A DNA stretch of 64,000 nt from Aquimonas sp002352135. Lineage in GTDB: Bacteria > Pseudomonadota > Gammaproteobacteria > Xanthomonadales > Xanthomonadaceae. The stretch spans positions 1-64,000 of the forward strand of contig DAORND010000003.1 in the NCBI GenBank assembly GCA_035440755.1, given 5' to 3'. Below, one piece after another: positions 1 through 8,588 of this stretch. Made by a program: the position numbers and the translations under genes. Below the pieces are notes generated by a model. That model was not told the origin of the DNA. It did no database searches and saw nothing but the letters and a program-made list of their open reading frames with translations. Every line of letters starts with the position of its first letter. Position 1 is the stretch's first letter.

Positions 1-3
1 GCG

Positions 4-225
4 ATGTTCGAAGGTCAACAGCAAGAGGTTGAAGTCCTGTTGCAACAGGACACGGAGTTCCGCCAGCTGTATCACCGGCACCGTCAGTTGGACCGTCAGG
101 TCAGCAATGTCGAGTCGGGTGTGCAGGCAGTCGGTGATCAACGCTTGACCCAGATGAAACGCGAAAAGCTTCGAACCAAGGAACGCCTGACCCGCCTGTT
201 TGATGCTCGCCACGCCGCACGCTGA
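4..225 (+). CDS. DUF465 (YdcH-like) small protein
   Basis: Small acidic/basic helical protein of 73 residues. The start MFEGQQQEVE and the charged, heptad-like body with a basic C-terminus (MKREKLRTKERL) match the DUF465/YdcH family, whose members are 70-80 residues long and probably form a helical hairpin. No function is established for the family. The first ATG lies only 4 bases into the window, so the ribosome binding site cannot be seen; the length agrees with the family, so the gene is probably complete. It converges on the PfkB-kinase gene, and a strong hairpin lies between them. Confidence 0.85.
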   Translation: MFEGQQQEVEVLLQQDTEFRQLYHRHRQLDRQVSNVESGVQAVGDQRLTQMKREKLRTKERLTRLFDARHAAR

Positions 226-232
226 TTTTCTT

Positions 233-262
233 CCCCCCATGCCGCGTTGGCGGCGTGGGGGG
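233..262. terminator. Hairpin between convergent genes
   Basis: A 13-bp stem (CCCCCCATGCCGC pairing with GCGGCGTGGGGGG, one G-U pair) closes a 4-base GTTG loop. It sits between two convergent stop codons, as a shared terminator would. No clear T-run follows it on either strand, so the terminator role is inferred from position and stem strength. Confidence 0.55.
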
Positions 263-273
263 TACGGGGGTGG

Positions 274-1209
274 CTACTTCAGCGCGTATCCGAATTGCTG
301 ACGGAATTGCTCGGCAAAGCGCGCGTAGTCGAAACGTTGGTTTTGCGGGCCGAGATGCTCGATCTTCAGCGCACCCATCAATGATGCAATGCGTCCTGCG
401 GTCGCCATGTCATAGCCGTTCATCAGGCCGAAGATCAGTCCTGCGCGATAGGCATCGCCGCAGCCGGTCGGGTCCACCACACGGATCGCATCGGCGGCAG
501 GCACGGTCATCATGCCGGTCTTGCTATGCACTTCCGAGCCACGCGGTCCACGCGTGATGATGTAGGCGGTGACGCGTTCGGCGATGTCCTTTTCGCTGAG
601 TCCGGTACGCTCCTGCAGCAGGCTCGACTCGTAATCGTTGACGGTCACGTAGGTCGCCTGCTCGATCATCGTGCGCAGCTCCGCACCGTTGAACAGCGGC
701 ATGGCCTGGCCCGGATCGAAGATGAACGGGATGCCGAGTTCGGCGAATTCACGCGAGTTCTGCAGCATGGCCTCGTAGCCATCCGGGCCAACGATGCCGA
801 ATTCGACATCGGCGACGTCTTTCACGTGATTTTCGTAGGAACGCATCATCGCGCCCGGATGGAACGCGGTGATCTGGTTGTCATCCAGATCGGTGGTGAT
901 GAATGCTTGTGCGGTGTAGAGGTCGTCGATGACCTTGACGTGATCGAGACGAATGCCGCATTCCTCGAAATGCTGACGGTAGGGGCCAAAGTCCTGGCCG
1001 ACCGTGGCCATCGGGATCGGCTCGCCACCAAGCAGGTTCAGGTTGTAGGCGATATTGCCGGCGCAGCCGCCGAATTCGCGACGCATGCGTGGCACCAGGA
1101 AGGACACATTCAGGATGTGGACCTTGTCGGGCAGGATGTGATTCTTGAACTGATCCTGGAACACCATGATGGTGTCGTATGCCAACGAGCCGCAGATCAA
1201 TGCCGCCAT
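274..1209 (-). CDS. PfkB-family carbohydrate/nucleoside kinase
   Basis: Sugar or nucleoside kinase of the ribokinase/PfkB fold (311 residues), which transfers the ATP gamma-phosphate to a hydroxymethyl group. The N-terminus MAALICGSLAYDTIM and the segment FGGCAGNIAYNLNLLGG form the substrate-binding part. The family signature DPTGCGDAYRAG holds the catalytic base, about D252. The open frame extends 47 codons further upstream, but the ATG at 1209 has GGAGTT at the right distance and starts exactly at the conserved first beta strand. Related proteins in Xanthomonadales are annotated as adenosine kinase or sugar kinase; the substrate cannot be decided here. It is transcribed divergently from mreB. 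Confidence 0.85.
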   Translation of the reverse strand: MAALICGSLAYDTIMVFQDQFKNHILPDKVHILNVSFLVPRMRREFGGCAGNIAYNLNLLGGEPIPMATVGQDFGPYRQHFEECGIRLDHVKVIDDLYTAQAFITTDLDDNQITAFHPGAMMRSYENHVKDVADVEFGIVGPDGYEAMLQNSREFAELGIPFIFDPGQAMPLFNGAELRTMIEQATYVTVNDYESSLLQERTGLSEKDIAERVTAYIITRGPRGSEVHSKTGMMTVPAADAIRVVDPTGCGDAYRAGLIFGLMNGYDMATAGRIASLMGALKIEHLGPQNQRFDYARFAEQFRQQFGYALK

Positions 1210-1439
1210 GTCGATGAACTCCACTCGGCGCTGGCGTGGCGGAGGCGATCTCCGCCGCAGGAGCGCTGCGCCGCTCAAACGGCCGCAAAGCATACCGATG
1301 CCAGAAGGACAGGTCACGGATGACCTCGTGGGTCGATTGGCGCCGCGCAAAACGCAGTCGCCCGTTCACGCGCGATTTCTTGCTGCTAAACCGCGCACTT
1401 GCTAGGCTTTAACGCTTTTCGCGCCTGGCCAAATTCCCC
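1210..1439. promoter_or_regulatory. Divergent intergenic region, mreB promoter side
   Basis: This 230-base region separates the divergent kinase and mreB. On the + strand TTGCTG at 1380-1385 and TAGGCT at 1403-1408 are spaced by 17 bases and could be a weak sigma-70 promoter for the mre operon. There is no good Shine-Dalgarno in front of the mreB ATG (the preceding bases are CCAAATTCCCC). The promoter call is a guess from spacing only. Confidence 0.3.
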
Positions 1440-2486
1440 ATGTTCAAGAGTCTCCGTGGTCTGTTCTCCAACGACCTCTCCATCGACCTCGGTACGGCCA
1501 ACACGCTGATTTATGTGCGTGGTCAGGGGATCATCCTCAATGAGCCGTCCGTGGTGGCGATTCGACAGGATCGCGGTCCGGGCTCGCACAAGTCGGTCGC
1601 GGCGGTGGGTCACGAAGCCAAGCGCATGCTGGGTCGCACACCGGGCAACATCACCACGATCCGTCCGATGAAAGACGGCGTGATTGCCGACTTCTCGACG
1701 ACGGAGGAGATGCTCAAGTACTTCATCCGCAAGGTTCACAAAGGCCGCTTCCTGCGCCCCAGCCCGCGCGTGCTGATTTGCGTGCCTTGCGGCTCGACGC
1801 AGGTCGAGCGCCGCGCCATCAAGGAATCGGCGGAAGAGGCCGGTGCGCGCGAGGTGTTCCTGATTGAAGAGCCGATGGCCGCGGCGATTGGTGCGGGTAT
1901 TCCGGTGCATGAGGCGCGCGGCTCGATGGTATTGGACATCGGCGGCGGCACTTCCGAAGTGGCGGTGATCTCGCTGAATGGCATCGTCTATTCGGCCTCG
2001 GTGCGCATCGGCGGCGACCGTTTCGACGAGGCGATCATCAGCTATGTCCGTCGCAACCACGGCACGCTGATCGGCGAAACCACGGCGGAAAAAATCAAGC
2101 TGGAAATTGGCTGTGCCTTCCCGCAGGAAGAGGTCAAGGAGATCGAAGTATCCGGCCGTAATCTGGCCGAGGGCGTGCCGCGCAATTTCACGATCAATTC
2201 CAATGAGGTCCTGGAAGCCTTGCACGAGCCCTTGGCTGGTATCACCAGCGCGGTACGCGCCGCGCTGGAACAGACCCCGCCCGAGCTGTGCTCGGACGTC
2301 GCGGAACGCGGCATCGTGCTGACCGGCGGTGGTGCCCTGCTGCGCGACCTCGACAAGCTCATCTCCGAAGAAACCGGTCTGCATGTGCATGTGGCCGATG
2401 ATCCGCTGACCTGCGTGGCACGCGGCGGTGGCCGTGCTTTGGAGCTGATCGACATGCACGGCAACGATTTCTTCGCGCCGGAGTGA
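1440..2486 (+). CDS. mreB: Rod shape-determining protein MreB
   Basis: Bacterial actin homologue that polymerises on the inner face of the membrane and guides lateral wall synthesis (348 residues, the usual length). The phosphate-1 motif DLGTANTL is at residues 17-24, and LDIGGGTSE (phosphate 2) and TGGGALLRDLD (adenosine site) follow in order. The N-terminus MFKSLRGLFSND is the usual amphipathic membrane-binding start. It is the first gene of a five-gene elongasome block with mreC, mreD, mrdA and rodA, all on the same strand. The identification is secure. Confidence 0.98.
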   Translation: MFKSLRGLFSNDLSIDLGTANTLIYVRGQGIILNEPSVVAIRQDRGPGSHKSVAAVGHEAKRMLGRTPGNITTIRPMKDGVIADFSTTEEMLKYFIRKVHKGRFLRPSPRVLICVPCGSTQVERRAIKESAEEAGAREVFLIEEPMAAAIGAGIPVHEARGSMVLDIGGGTSEVAVISLNGIVYSASVRIGGDRFDEAIISYVRRNHGTLIGETTAEKIKLEIGCAFPQEEVKEIEVSGRNLAEGVPRNFTINSNEVLEALHEPLAGITSAVRAALEQTPPELCSDVAERGIVLTGGGALLRDLDKLISEETGLHVHVADDPLTCVARGGGRALELIDMHGNDFFAPE

Positions 2487-2541
2487 TCGGTGCCGCGCTG
2501 ACGCCCACTAATTCCTCGTCGACCCGCTTCCGGATGCCCAG

Positions 2542-3483
2542 GTGAACGGTAACAACCGCAGCGGTCCGATGTTTGGTGAAGGCAGCAGCACGCTGCTGTT
2601 GTTGCTCTATCTGGCCTTGGCCATTGTGTTGATGGTGACCGACTACCGGACCGACGCGCTGGGCAAGGTGCGACATTCGGCCAGCTTGTTGGTGCAGCCG
2701 CTCTACACCCTGGCTTCGCTCCCGAAGCAAATCTCCGAGCAGTTGTCCGATGACTGGCGTTCGCATGAGCAATTGCAAGCCGAGCGCGATAGCGCCGAAA
2801 AGGATCTGTTGATTGCCCGTGCGCAGTTGGATCGACTGCAATCGGTGCAGATCGAGAATCAGCGACTGCGCGAATTGCTGGGCGGAACGCGCGGATTGCA
2901 GATGGGCGTGCAGCTTGCCAACGTCGTCGACGTCGACCTGGACCCGTTTCGCCATCGCATCCAGTTGGATGTGGGGGCGCAAGATGGCGTTCGTGAGGGA
3001 TTGGCCTTGATCGATGCCAGCGGCGTTGTCGGTCAGGTGCTGTCGGTGGCGCCGACGCGATCCACCGCCTTGTTGATCTCCGATCCCAGCCATGGCGTGC
3101 CGGTTCAGGTCGTGCGCACCGGACTGCGTGTTGTCGCCTTCGGCACCGGTGAAACGGATCGCTTGCGATTGCCCAATATTCCGCAGAGCGCCGACATCCG
3201 CGTGGGAGACGCGTTGGTGACATCCGGGCTGGGCGGGCGTTTCCCGGCTGGATTGCGGGTGGCGACCGTGGCCAACGTGCGCCCGGACGATACCCGCCTG
3301 TTCATGATTGCTGAAGCCACACCCACAGCAGCTTTGGATCGCAGCGGCCAGCTCCTGCTGCTTTGGACCACCGAGGTTCCGCTGCAGACCGGCCCGCCGA
3401 TTGAACTTGCCGATCCGGCAGCGCTGCGAGCGGTACCGACCGAGTCCGACGCCATCGAAGCCAGAGCCGGAGAGACACGTTGA
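2542..3483 (+). CDS. mreC: Rod shape-determining protein MreC
   Basis: Bitopic membrane protein linking MreB to the periplasmic wall-synthesis enzymes (313 residues). It has a short cytoplasmic start, one membrane segment at about residues 17-33 (LLLLLYLALAIVLMV), a coiled coil near residues 60-115 (EQLQAERDSAEKDLLIARAQ), then the two-lobed beta domain typical of MreC. The likely start is a GTG at 2542; no in-frame ATG precedes the membrane segment at a better place. Its stop codon overlaps the mreD start (TGATG), so the two are translationally coupled. Confidence 0.95.
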   Translation: MNGNNRSGPMFGEGSSTLLLLLYLALAIVLMVTDYRTDALGKVRHSASLLVQPLYTLASLPKQISEQLSDDWRSHEQLQAERDSAEKDLLIARAQLDRLQSVQIENQRLRELLGGTRGLQMGVQLANVVDVDLDPFRHRIQLDVGAQDGVREGLALIDASGVVGQVLSVAPTRSTALLISDPSHGVPVQVVRTGLRVVAFGTGETDRLRLPNIPQSADIRVGDALVTSGLGGRFPAGLRVATVANVRPDDTRLFMIAEATPTAALDRSGQLLLLWTTEVPLQTGPPIELADPAALRAVPTESDAIEARAGETR

Positions 3484-3965
3484 TGCGTCTTCCCCGGATT
3501 CCCGTTTTCGCGCTTTCGGTGCTGGTGGCGCTGATTTTTGGCCTCTTGCCAATGCCGGTGTGGGCAGCCGGTTTCAAGCCGTGGTGGCTGGCCCTGGTGA
3601 TGGTCTACTGGAGTCTGGAGTCACCCCAGTATGCAGGCTTGGGGCGTCTGTTCCTGATTGGCTTGCTGGCCGATGTGCTGTTTGGCACCTTGCTGGGGGA
3701 GCAGGCATTGCGCCTGTGCATTCTGGGATTCCTGTTGTTGCGCTTCCGCGCACGCCTGCGCTTTTTCCCGATGTGGCAGCAATCATTGGCGGTGCTCGCC
3801 TTGTTGCTGAATGACCGCATGGTGGTGTTGATGGTGCGTGGCTTGTCCGGGGAAGGTTTGCCGCCCTGGGACTTCTGGATTGCACCGTGGATTGGCATGG
3901 CACTGTGGCCTTGGTTGTTCCTGTTGCTCGACAGCGTGCGCCTCAGCGCGCGCGGCAAGGCCTGA
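3483..3965 (+). CDS. mreD: Rod shape-determining protein MreD
   Basis: Small integral membrane protein of the elongasome (160 residues) with about five hydrophobic helices and almost no soluble part. It was recognised by size, hydrophobicity and position between mreC and mrdA; the family has few invariant motifs. The ATG at 3483 overlaps the mreC stop in the order TGATG. A TTG one codon earlier is possible but less likely. The stop is 3 bases before mrdA. Confidence 0.93.
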   Translation: MRLPRIPVFALSVLVALIFGLLPMPVWAAGFKPWWLALVMVYWSLESPQYAGLGRLFLIGLLADVLFGTLLGEQALRLCILGFLLLRFRARLRFFPMWQQSLAVLALLLNDRMVVLMVRGLSGEGLPPWDFWIAPWIGMALWPWLFLLLDSVRLSARGKA

Positions 3966-3968
3966 GGC

Positions 3969-5819
3969 ATGCGTCGCCGCGTCCGGCTTCGAGATGCGAT
4001 GCAGGACGCGCAGCGTTTCCGGCGTCGTGCGCTGTTGGCGTTTGTGCTGGTCGCGTTGGCCGTGTTGGCCCTGGCGGCTCGGTTCGCTTGGCTGCAGATC
4101 GTGCAGCACAAGGAGTACGTTACGCGCGCGGACAGCAACCGGATTCGTACGCTGCCGATCGTTCCGGCACGTGGCCTGATCTTTGATCGACGTGGGCGCT
4201 TGCTCGCCGACAACGTGCCCGCTTATCGCTTGGAACTGGTTCCCGAAGCAGTGGGTGACGTCGATGCCGCCATCGAACGTTTGCGCGAATTCCTGCCTCT
4301 GGACGAGGATGAGTTGGCGCGGTTCCAGAGTCAGCGCAAGACGCAACGCCGTTTCCAGTCCTTGCCGCTGAAATTCCGCCTGACCGAGGGCGAAGTGGCC
4401 GCGTTTGCGGTGCGCCGTCATCTGTTTCCCGGTATGGATGTCGTGCCCTACCTGACCCGGCGCTATCCCTATGGCGAGCTGCTGGCGCACGTGGTGGGCT
4501 ATGTCGGTCGCATCGACGAAGCTGACCTGGAGCGACTGGATGAGGCGGACTATCGCGGTGCCACGCACGTTGGCAAATCCGGCATCGAACGTTTCCACGA
4601 AAAGCGCCTGCACGGCCGTGTTGGCAGCGAGCGGGTCGAGATCAACGCCGAAGGGCGTGTCTTGCGTGTGCTGGATCGCGAGCTTGCTGTGTCGGGCGAG
4701 AATCTGTACCTGACCATCGACCTCGATCTGCAGCAGGCCATGGTCGAGGCGTTTGCAGGACAGTTCGGTACCGCTGTGGCCGTGCAACCGAGCACGGGTG
4801 AAGTGCTGGGGATGGTCAGTCTGCCCAGCTACGATCCGAATCCCTTCGTCAACGGAATCGGGCGCCAAGCCTATGCTGACCTGCTGGCAGCACCGGGACG
4901 GCCGTTGTTCAATCGCGTCCTGCTCGGGGGTTACGAGCCGGGTTCCACCTTGAAGCCCTTTGTTGGACTGGCCGGTCTGGAACTGGGCTTGCGCACGCCG
5001 CAGGACACGGTGTTTTCCAGCGGGGCCTATCGATTGCCGGGTCAGGAACGCGAGTACCGTGACTGGAAACGCGGCGGGCATGGTCAGGTCGATCTGCGTG
5101 AGGCGTTGGCGCAGTCGGTCAATACCTACTTCTACACGCTGGCGATGGAACTTGGCATCGACCGTATGAGCGGCTACATGCAGCGCTTCGGTTTTGGCGA
5201 GCCGACTGGCATCGATCTGCTGGGCGAGGCCGTCGGAATCCGACCAACTCAGGCCTGGAAACGCGCGACCCGCAATCAGGCCTGGTATCCCGGTGAAACC
5301 GTCATTGCGGGGATCGGTCAGGGCTTCTGGGTGGCCACGCCGCTGCAGTTGGCGCAAGCGACCTCGATGCTCGCGGCAGGCGGCGTACGTCATCCGTTGC
5401 ATTTGCTGCGGCAAACGCAGGCGGGATTCGATGCGCCGCTTCTGGATGTTCCTCAGCCGCCGGTGGAAGCGTCCGTGATCAGTCGTCCGCAGAATCTGCA
5501 GGCAGTCATCGACGGCATGGTGGCCGCAGTGCACGGCCCCACCGGTTCGGCGCGTGAAATGGGCTTGGGTGCAAGCTACCGGATGGCCGGAAAGACGGGG
5601 ACAGCGCAACGCGTCAGTCGAATCGGCGACGAGGCGCGGGATCAGAGCACACTCACCCAGAATCAGCGCAACCAGGCACTGTTCATCGCCTTTGCTCCCG
5701 CCGAGTCACCGACCATTGCGCTGGCCTTGGTGGTTGAGGGCGGCGGGTCGGGCGCACGCGCCGCCGCGCCGGTCGCGCGGCGCATTCTGGACGCTTGGTT
5801 GGAACCAAAAAACCCATGA
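3969..5819 (+). CDS. mrdA: Penicillin-binding protein 2, peptidoglycan transpeptidase
   Basis: Class B PBP of the elongasome that crosslinks new lateral wall (616 residues). One N-terminal membrane anchor at residues 20-42 is followed by the pedestal domain (PARGLIFDRRGRLLADN) and the transpeptidase domain. All three catalytic motifs are present: STLK with nucleophile S326, SVN at 383-385 and KTG at 542-544. The C-terminus is short compared with some homologues. The gene overlaps rodA by four bases (ATGA), which fits the obligate PBP2-RodA pair. Confidence 0.97.
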   Translation: MRRRVRLRDAMQDAQRFRRRALLAFVLVALAVLALAARFAWLQIVQHKEYVTRADSNRIRTLPIVPARGLIFDRRGRLLADNVPAYRLELVPEAVGDVDAAIERLREFLPLDEDELARFQSQRKTQRRFQSLPLKFRLTEGEVAAFAVRRHLFPGMDVVPYLTRRYPYGELLAHVVGYVGRIDEADLERLDEADYRGATHVGKSGIERFHEKRLHGRVGSERVEINAEGRVLRVLDRELAVSGENLYLTIDLDLQQAMVEAFAGQFGTAVAVQPSTGEVLGMVSLPSYDPNPFVNGIGRQAYADLLAAPGRPLFNRVLLGGYEPGSTLKPFVGLAGLELGLRTPQDTVFSSGAYRLPGQEREYRDWKRGGHGQVDLREALAQSVNTYFYTLAMELGIDRMSGYMQRFGFGEPTGIDLLGEAVGIRPTQAWKRATRNQAWYPGETVIAGIGQGFWVATPLQLAQATSMLAAGGVRHPLHLLRQTQAGFDAPLLDVPQPPVEASVISRPQNLQAVIDGMVAAVHGPTGSAREMGLGASYRMAGKTGTAQRVSRIGDEARDQSTLTQNQRNQALFIAFAPAESPTIALALVVEGGGSGARAAAPVARRILDAWLEPKNP

Positions 5820-6925
5820 ATCTCGCCTTGCTCGCGCGACGTTGGGGCCCGCGATTGTTGACACCGCGTGTCGATGTGCCCTTGTTTGTCGCCTTGGTAT
5901 TGCTCGCCATCGTGGGCTTGATGACCCTTCACAGCGCCGCAGCAGGCGACCCCGGTCTGCTCCAGGCGCAGGCGATGCGCTTTGCCTTCGGCTTCGCGGT
6001 GCTATGGGTGATCTCGCGCATCCCACCACAGCAATTGCGCTTGTGGGCGCCCTGGCTGTTCGCTCTCAGTGTCGTGCTGTTGCTGCTTGTTCCATTCCTG
6101 GGAACAGGCCGCAGCGCGCGCTCGTGGCTCAATCTGGGCTTCTTCTATCTGCAACCCGCTGAATTGCTGAAGCTGGCGGTGCCCCTGCTGGTCGCGTCAT
6201 GGCTGCACAGTCAGGTCTTGCCACCCCGATTGGGAGCGCTGGCGGTCAGCGCGGTGATTATCGGCTTGCCCACCGCCTTGATCGCGATTCAGCCGGATCT
6301 CGGGACCGCTCTCGTCGTCGCGGCCAGTGGTTCCTTCGTGGTGTTCTTTGCAGGCATCCAATGGCGATGGATCGTTGGCCTTGGAAGTGCCGCCCTGCTG
6401 GCGGCACCGTTGGCCTGGCCGTTTCTGCGCGAATACCACCGCAACCGCTTCATGACTTTCCTCAATCCGGAAGCGGATCCGCTGGGCGTTGGCTGGAACA
6501 TCATCCAGTCGAAGATTGCCGTGGGCTCGGGCGGCCTGTTCGGTAAAGGCTGGGGACAGGGCACGCAATCCCGTCTCGACTTCCTGCCCGAGCACACCAC
6601 CGACTTCATCTTCTCGGTGTTTGCGGAAGAATTCGGCTGGGTCGGCGTGTTGGCGATGTTGGGCCTGTATTTGTTCATCATCGGCCGCAGCCTGTGGATC
6701 GTCGCCCAAGCGCGCGACACCTTCTCGCGCATCCTCGGCGGCGCACTGGCCCTGACCTTCTTCGTCTTCGTGCTGATCAACGGTGGCATGGTTGCCGGGA
6801 TGCTGCCGGTGGTCGGCGTTCCGATGCCACTGATGAGCTACGGCGGCACATCCGCAGTGTCGCTGCTGGCGAGTTTCGGCGTACTGATGTCGATCCACTC
6901 GCATCGACGATTCATGGGCGAGTGA
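5816..6925 (+). CDS. rodA: Peptidoglycan glycosyltransferase RodA
   Basis: SEDS-family polymerase that extends glycan strands from lipid II in complex with PBP2 (369 residues, about ten membrane helices). Typical SEDS segments are visible: FMTFLNPEADPLGVGWNIIQS, the PEHTTDFIFSV loop and the C-terminal GVPMPLMSYGGTSAVS. The ATG at 5816 overlaps the mrdA stop; an earlier in-frame codon at 5795 would need a longer overlap. The stop codon abuts the stop codon of the next convergent gene with no base between (TGA then TCA). It ends the elongasome operon. Confidence 0.96.
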   Translation: MNLALLARRWGPRLLTPRVDVPLFVALVLLAIVGLMTLHSAAAGDPGLLQAQAMRFAFGFAVLWVISRIPPQQLRLWAPWLFALSVVLLLLVPFLGTGRSARSWLNLGFFYLQPAELLKLAVPLLVASWLHSQVLPPRLGALAVSAVIIGLPTALIAIQPDLGTALVVAASGSFVVFFAGIQWRWIVGLGSAALLAAPLAWPFLREYHRNRFMTFLNPEADPLGVGWNIIQSKIAVGSGGLFGKGWGQGTQSRLDFLPEHTTDFIFSVFAEEFGWVGVLAMLGLYLFIIGRSLWIVAQARDTFSRILGGALALTFFVFVLINGGMVAGMLPVVGVPMPLMSYGGTSAVSLLASFGVLMSIHSHRRFMGE

Positions 6926-7195
6926 TCAGGGTCCGTTGCCTTCAATGCCGTTCGCAAAAATGGCGTCGCCCAGCGCGCAATCCACCAACGCCGCTTTCAG
7001 TTGGAAGCGTGCTTGCTCAGCGGGTGTTGGCCGCAGACTGCTGGTGGCGCGCACGCTGAAGCGGCCATCGTTGTCATTGGATTGGGCGCTGAGATCAATC
7101 GTGCGCAAGGCGAAGCGGTCTGCCTCGACTGCTTGAAGTGCGCCCACTGACGCAACACTGAGCAAGCCTCCCAGCAGGCACTTGCTTAGGTTCAT
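6926..7195 (-). CDS. Small exported protein of unknown function
   Basis: Unrecognised 89-residue protein. MNLSKCLLGGLLSVASVGALQAVEA is a clear Sec signal peptide with a likely cut after the AVEA segment. The mature part is about 65 residues, with alternating polar residues and one cysteine near the end (LVDCALGDAIFANG). Its start overlaps the stop of the upstream exported-protein gene by four bases (ATGA), so the pair is one transcript and probably one function. I cannot assign a role. Confidence 0.7.
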   Translation of the reverse strand: MNLSKCLLGGLLSVASVGALQAVEADRFALRTIDLSAQSNDNDGRFSVRATSSLRPTPAEQARFQLKAALVDCALGDAIFANGIEGNGP

Positions 7196-8451
7196 GGGAT
7201 GAAGCCCTCCGGCAAGGTGTAGCGCACGCGAACCTTGGCGATCGTGCATTCGGTCGAGGCGACTTCCACACGCACCAGCACAGCACTGCCAGTGAGCAGA
7301 TCTTCGGCGGGAATGGTGGTGGTTCGACTGCTCGGACTCGCCGCATTGGTTGCTGCATTCACGCTGACCAGCTCGAAGGTCGGCGGCGAAAGGCCCGGAC
7401 CGTAGAACAGCTTCGCGCGACAGGTTTGCGTGTCGGTGTTGCTGGCAATGATCTGCAGCCCGACGATGTTCGCGTTGTCGGTGATTTGCACCGAGTGATA
7501 GGCGACACAGGTGCCCGCCCCGAAGTTGTCGTTCTTGCGAATGCCACTGGTATTGGCAAGACAGTTGTTGTCCTTGGTCTCGCTGAAGCCGCCGCCCGGC
7601 AGGGTGATCTCGTGCACGCTGCGTTCGCTGAACTTGATGCGACCGCTGGTGCGGATGTCACCGCTGACATCGAGCGATTCGCTGGGAACCATGCCGATGC
7701 CGACGCGCGACGGTGCGTCGCGAAGAATGACCAGATGGTCGGTGTCGTCCGCCGCCAGATTGGAAGTTGCCGCATGCCCGCCCAGCGCCAGTCGATTGCT
7801 TTGTCCGTCAAAACGGATATAGCCGCCACGTGCCGTGTTGCTGGTCGCGGTCTCGACGAATCGGATGCGCCCGGACTCCACCTGATCGGCGACCTCGCCG
7901 GCGAAATGCAGCGTCGGGCCATCATCGTAGTCGTCGGGACCGCTTACCGTCAGCGTGTCCCGTGGGGTGCTGGTGTTGATGCCGACGCCCGCGCTGGAGC
8001 GCAGTACCAAGGCCGCACCATCGTTGGTGCCAAGGTAGTTGAGCGTGGGGTTGATACCGCTGTCGCCACTCGTGCTCCAGCATTGTCCCGCAGTCGGTGC
8101 GAGACTGGCCTTCTGTCGATCGGGCAGCGTGGCAAACGCGCCGTCACTGTCGGCATCGCGCACTGCCAGTTCGACCCAAGCGCTGTCGTTGCCGACGAGC
8201 TGTTTGCCGAAGTCCGGCTCCAACACGAACAAGCCGTCTTCGATGAGTACATTCTCGTAAACCACCGGCTCGCTGGCGCGTCGTGGGCTGTTGGCATCGA
8301 CAAATGGCGTGAGCTGCAAGTCGTAGCGTCCGTTCGCGGGCAGCCCGCGATCCAGCAATTCGCCCTGATAGCGCAAGCTGACCGCAAGGGTGGACGAGGC
8401 GCTGCTCACGCCGAAGAAGAGCAGTGCGATGAGGATTGGATAGCGAGCCAT
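7192..8451 (-). CDS. Exported protein with tail-fibre-like repeats
   Basis: Secreted or periplasmic protein of unknown function (419 residues). MARYPILIALLFFGVSSAS is a signal peptide and sets the start at 8451; the frame is open further upstream. The N-terminal region (LRYQGELLDRGLPANGRYDL) is a beta-rich domain seen in many secreted Xanthomonadales and myxobacterial proteins. The middle carries motifs such as GVGINTSTPRDTLTVSG and RVGIGMVPSESLDVSGDIRT, which resemble the stalk/head repeats before intramolecular chaperone domains in tail fibres, though no S74 chaperone domain follows. The C-terminal 130 residues hold four cysteines. It is coupled to the small exported gene downstream. Confidence 0.65.
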   Translation of the reverse strand: MARYPILIALLFFGVSSASSTLAVSLRYQGELLDRGLPANGRYDLQLTPFVDANSPRRASEPVVYENVLIEDGLFVLEPDFGKQLVGNDSAWVELAVRDADSDGAFATLPDRQKASLAPTAGQCWSTSGDSGINPTLNYLGTNDGAALVLRSSAGVGINTSTPRDTLTVSGPDDYDDGPTLHFAGEVADQVESGRIRFVETATSNTARGGYIRFDGQSNRLALGGHAATSNLAADDTDHLVILRDAPSRVGIGMVPSESLDVSGDIRTSGRIKFSERSVHEITLPGGGFSETKDNNCLANTSGIRKNDNFGAGTCVAYHSVQITDNANIVGLQIIASNTDTQTCRAKLFYGPGLSPPTFELVSVNAATNAASPSSRTTTIPAEDLLTGSAVLVRVEVASTECTIAKVRVRYTLPEGFIP

Positions 8452-8588
8452 GTGGCATGCTCCAGAGTGACCTGTCGCGGAGAACCCGACACGATGCCCC
8501 TTCCCGCCAACACGGCGATGCGGTGATTCTGCAATTCGCCACCGCTTCTGCGGCACCATAGCCGTGCTGCCCCACTCGGAAGTCTTCC

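Noticed and set aside
3783..5609. A 608-codon open frame on the - strand inside mrdA
   Set aside because: It is antisense to PBP2 with all catalytic motifs on the + strand, and its own translation has no recognisable domain; GC-rich DNA produces such frames often.
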